Below are positions 6,257 through 8,600 of a stretch of DNA of 8,600 nt, in pieces. The DNA comes from Clostridia bacterium (lineage in GTDB: Bacteria; Bacillota; Clostridia; Monoglobales; Firm-18): positions 1-8,600 of the forward strand of contig JAFQVC010000128.1 in the NCBI GenBank assembly GCA_017408205.1, in the 5' to 3' direction. A model generated the notes under the pieces. The model was not told the origin of the DNA and ran no database searches. It saw nothing but the letters and a program-made list of their open reading frames with translations. The position numbers and the translations under genes were made by a program. How positions within the stretch are numbered: the stretch's first letter is position 1; the number at the start of each line of letters is the position of its first letter.

Positions 6257-6264
6257 ATTATAAT
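6257..6264. promoter_or_regulatory. Overlapping back-to-back -10 elements
   Basis: ATTATAAT reads TATAAT on the plus strand (6259-6264) and TATAAT on the minus strand (6257-6262). The plus -10 would start transcription near 6271, about 15 bases ahead of the ribosome binding site of the DUF4153 gene; its best -35 at 17 bases (TTCAAT, 6236-6241) is weak. The minus -10 would serve the YgjV-like gene, with only a poor AT-rich -35. Both are tentative because the region is nearly all A and T. Confidence 0.4.
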
Positions 6265-6298
6265 AAAAATGTTATTATATTAAAAAGGAGGTTTTACT

Positions 6299-7897
6299 AT
6301 GAAACTGAAACAATTCTTTAAAAACTTTTACGGTAACATCAAAGAGGGGGTCTTAAGATTTCCCGTTGCATTTATTTGCACCATTTTATTCTTTGCTGTA
6401 TCATCCATAGACATTGTTTTTAATGTGTATAATAGTGATTTAGTTATATCGTTGCTTTTGACATTTGCACTTACAGCGGTATTTTCAGTATTTCTTAAAA
6501 CTTTGCAGGAATACATAAACGAGCATATTGGTGGCGTTATTCGTACCATATTGTCTGTTTTGGCAGCAGTAATATGCTTTGTTCTTACAAACATATATAT
6601 TGATTCTCTTTATATGGTTATGGCATACACAGGAATTATAATTGCCAATTTTTGCTTTATCTTCTTTGTAATTATGCACGGGGAAAACCGTGACCTTGCA
6701 TTCCCCAGAATCGTGTCATCATTAATATTTGCAGGAGCAATATGTACCGTCCTTTCAGCAGGGTTATCAATATGTATCGCAGCATTCCAGTTCCTTATAT
6801 ATACATGGGGCAACATTTATAAATTATATTTAGTTGTAAATCTTTTTGTATGGGTGGTTTGTTTTGTAAACATCTTTTTGTCACTTATCCCTAAAAAAGA
6901 TGTTCCCGTACAACAGTCAAAGATGTTTCGTGCATTTGTTTTGTTTGCAGGACTTCCCTTGTATATGCTCCTTATAGTAATTCTGCTTGTGTATCTTGCA
7001 AAAATAGTTGTTACATGGAATATGCCTGTAGGTGAAATAAACTGGTTTGCATCCTTTGCATCACTTTTCTTTATATTCTTCCTGCTTAGTGTTATGCAAT
7101 ACAAAGAAAAAATAGCAAAGTTGTATGTAAAATTCGGCGGGTATTTTCTTGCACCTGTACTTGTTATGCAGGCAATCGCAGTTTTTGAAAGAATTAACGC
7201 CTATGGTCTTACCACTCCAAGAACAGTTTCTTTGGTGCTGATAATTATAAGTATTCTGTTTATTGTGGGCTCTCTTGTTGTACCAAAGCATTTAAACAAA
7301 ATCGCCCTCGCATCAGGAATAATTGTTTTAATAGTTACCATCACTCCGCTAAACGTAATCGATATGCCGATACACAGCCAGACAAACCTTTTAAAATCTG
7401 TGCTTGTTGCAAACAATATGTTAAAAGACGGTACCGTCACACCTGACCCCGACATCAGTGAAGCGGACAAAGAAAAAATTCTCAGTGCCTATGGTTATCT
7501 TAGATATGATGCCAAAAACACTCCCGATTTTATACCCGGTAAAAATAAATCAACATTGGAAATTTTCGGCTTTGAAAATACAGGTGACTCATCACATTAC
7601 GAATACTGTATTTTCCGTGCAAAAGAATCTGCAGACATAACAAACTACAACACCATTTTAAAAGTAAATGACAATGACGATATTGTAAAATTCGAACACA
7701 AAGGCAAAAAATATGAAGTAGATTTAAAAGATATTGCGGAAAATCTTTACGCAGAGTACGGAACCGAAGGATATGACCTTGACCTTTATAAAATCGACGA
7801 AGACACAGCACTTTATCTTACAAACTTTTCTTTTGGGGTAGAGGATGGCGTAATTGCTTACTGCTACTTTGACGGTTTTGTGCTTTTGAAAAATTAA
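6299..7897 (+). CDS. DUF4153-type polytopic membrane protein
   Basis: This is a 532-residue protein with about eleven membrane segments in residues 20-350 and a soluble domain of roughly 170 residues at the C-terminus. It resembles DUF4153 proteins: GLPLYMLLIVILLVYLAKI (218-236), the ERINAYGLTTPR segment (297-308), then PLNVIDMPIHSQ (350-361) followed by LLKSVLVANNMLKDG (364-378). Family function is unknown. The soluble end is acidic and lysine-rich, carries YGYLRYD (398-404), and has no motif I can link to catalysis. The start is firm: AAGGAGG lies 7 bases before the ATG at 6299-6301. The gene stands alone, divergent from the YgjV-like gene, and ends at a strong terminator. There is no classical signal peptide; the first membrane segment would direct insertion. 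Confidence 0.85.
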   Translation: MKLKQFFKNFYGNIKEGVLRFPVAFICTILFFAVSSIDIVFNVYNSDLVISLLLTFALTAVFSVFLKTLQEYINEHIGGVIRTILSVLAAVICFVLTNIYIDSLYMVMAYTGIIIANFCFIFFVIMHGENRDLAFPRIVSSLIFAGAICTVLSAGLSICIAAFQFLIYTWGNIYKLYLVVNLFVWVVCFVNIFLSLIPKKDVPVQQSKMFRAFVLFAGLPLYMLLIVILLVYLAKIVVTWNMPVGEINWFASFASLFFIFFLLSVMQYKEKIAKLYVKFGGYFLAPVLVMQAIAVFERINAYGLTTPRTVSLVLIIISILFIVGSLVVPKHLNKIALASGIIVLIVTITPLNVIDMPIHSQTNLLKSVLVANNMLKDGTVTPDPDISEADKEKILSAYGYLRYDAKNTPDFIPGKNKSTLEIFGFENTGDSSHYEYCIFRAKESADITNYNTILKVNDNDDIVKFEHKGKKYEVDLKDIAENLYAEYGTEGYDLDLYKIDEDTALYLTNFSFGVEDGVIAYCYFDGFVLLKN

Positions 7898-7904
7898 TCA
7901 AAAC

Positions 7905-7938
7905 AAAAAGAAGTTCGCTTGCGCGAACTTCTTTTTTT
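7905..7938. terminator. Strong bidirectional rho-independent terminator
   Basis: A perfect 14-bp stem (7905-7918 with 7923-7936) encloses a 4-base TTGC loop. The outer five pairs are A-T, so a T-run follows the GC-containing core on either strand: 7932-7938 on plus and 7909-7905 on minus. It sits between the converging DUF4153 and dnaC genes and can end both transcripts. The dnaC stop codon (7937-7939) overlaps the edge of the hairpin. Confidence 0.95.
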
Positions 7939-8600
7939 ATCTGTATTTTTTAATTCTTATATCTTCACCTATAAAAAGCAGTTGCTCAAAGTTTCCTAAA
8001 ATTCTTGATGCAATTCTGTCAGAATAACTTTGCGACAGTTCTTTTGGTGACAGGTTTGAACTTATAATTGTTTTCTTTTGTGAAACCAGTCTTCCGTTTA
8101 TTATTTCAAAAAGGCAACTGTCAACAAAGGGACTGTGGAATTCCGTACCCAAATCATCAATAATTAAAAGTTCACAGTTTAAAACAGAAGTAACGATTTT
8201 TTCTGCCTGTTCAACATTTCCTTTGCCAAACTTGTAGTCCTCAAAAGCGGAAAACAAATTCGGTGCAGACATATAAAATACTGATTTTTGCTTTTCTATG
8301 TAACTGTGTGCGATACAGTCAGCAGTAAAAGTTTTTCCAAGTCCCGTTGCACCGTAAAGGTACAGATTCTGGGGGGCATCCTCCTTTTCTTCCGCAAAAT
8401 ACATTGCAATTTCTTTTACTGAACTTGCATTGTCACGTGGAGAAAAACCAAACTTTTTATCCTCTTTGTCGCTGTATAAAGACAAATCAAACTTGTCAAA
8501 AGTATTTGACGCTTTTATATTGGAATTATCAAGAAGTTGTCTGCTTTGCATACGGTAATAGCACTCGCACCATTTTCCGTCAACATATCCCTTGTCTTTG
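7937..8600 (-). CDS. dnaC: DnaC-type replicative helicase loader, 5' end beyond window edge
   Basis: This is an AAA+ ATPase of the DnaC/DnaI/IstB-like group, which loads the replicative DnaB-type helicase onto DNA. The frame stays open from the right edge, giving 220 visible residues; the internal ATG at 8549-8551 is not the real start. The 16 residues before it, GYVDGKWCECYYR among them, resemble the Cys-containing end of the N-terminal helicase-binding and zinc region seen in these loaders. Counting from that ATG, Walker A is GATGLGKT (67-74), Walker B LLIIDDLG (128-135), sensor 1 lies in TIISSNL (161-167), and SDRIASRILG (178-187) carries the expected arginine-finger region. No transposase gene is adjacent, so a chromosomal loader is likelier than a transposon IstB. 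Its stop lies in the shared terminator. Confidence 0.9.
   Translation of the reverse strand, partial: KDKGYVDGKWCECYYRMQSRQLLDNSNIKASNTFDKFDLSLYSDKEDKKFGFSPRDNASSVKEIAMYFAEEKEDAPQNLYLYGATGLGKTFTADCIAHSYIEKQKSVFYMSAPNLFSAFEDYKFGKGNVEQAEKIVTSVLNCELLIIDDLGTEFHSPFVDSCLFEIINGRLVSQKKTIISSNLSPKELSQSYSDRIASRILGNFEQLLFIGEDIRIKKYR

Noticed and set aside
6266..6285. Second plus-strand promoter with -35 TTGCAT and -10 TATTAT (6273-6278)
   Set aside because: Spacing is right, but transcription would begin at the ribosome binding site itself, leaving almost no leader. The -10 at 6259-6264 fits better.
7937..8551. dnaC starting at the ATG at 8549-8551
   Set aside because: The frame stays open to the window edge and the residues before this ATG look like the Cys-containing N-terminal region of helicase loaders, so the gene is cut by the edge.

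Overview
The window looks like chromosomal housekeeping DNA from a low-GC Gram-positive bacterium, most likely a Clostridia-type Bacillota. The evidence is the AT-rich base composition, strong AGGAGG-type ribosome binding sites, the cluster rplS-lepB-rbgA-rnhB-yraN, an RbgA/YlqF GTPase of the Bacillota type, and the sequence character of the LepB, RNase HII and DnaC proteins. No rRNA, tRNA, CRISPR array, insertion sequence or phage gene was seen. No stretch longer than 300 bases lacks a gene; the largest gaps are about 70 to 100 bases.

Minus strand, read right to left from about 6.2 kb to 1. A small YgjV-like membrane protein (6207 to 5671) ends exactly where a good promoter begins (TTGCAA, 17 bases, TATAAT with an extended -10). 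That promoter drives a compact operon: ribosomal protein L19 (rplS), signal peptidase I (lepB), the 50S assembly GTPase RbgA (rbgA), ribonuclease HII (rnhB), a YraN-family nuclease-fold protein and an M19 dipeptidase. From lepB onward the genes overlap or lie within 15 bases of each other. After a 71-base gap with its own promoter (again TTGCAA, 17 bases, TATGAT) come a class-Ib aspartate-type aminotransferase and proC, which runs off the left edge. Together the genes cover ribosome building (L19, RbgA), protein export (LepB), genome upkeep (RNase HII, YraN), and peptide breakdown with amino-acid metabolism (dipeptidase, aminotransferase, ProC).

Plus strand, 6299 to 7897. This holds a 532-residue polytopic membrane protein of the DUF4153 type, divergent from the YgjV-like gene. 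The 91-base space between them has back-to-back -10 elements and a perfect 7+7 palindrome that may be an operator. The gene ends at a strong 14-bp hairpin that can terminate transcription in both directions. On its other side is a DnaC-type helicase loader on the minus strand, whose 5' end lies beyond the right edge.

The least explained piece is a GC-rich (35 of 52 bases), long imperfect hairpin capped by a GTGA tetraloop in the rplS-lepB gap. Its base shares bases with a second, terminator-like hairpin just ahead of the lepB ribosome binding site. It could be a dispersed palindromic repeat or an RNA control element. I saw no clear evidence of a wholly new multi-gene system.
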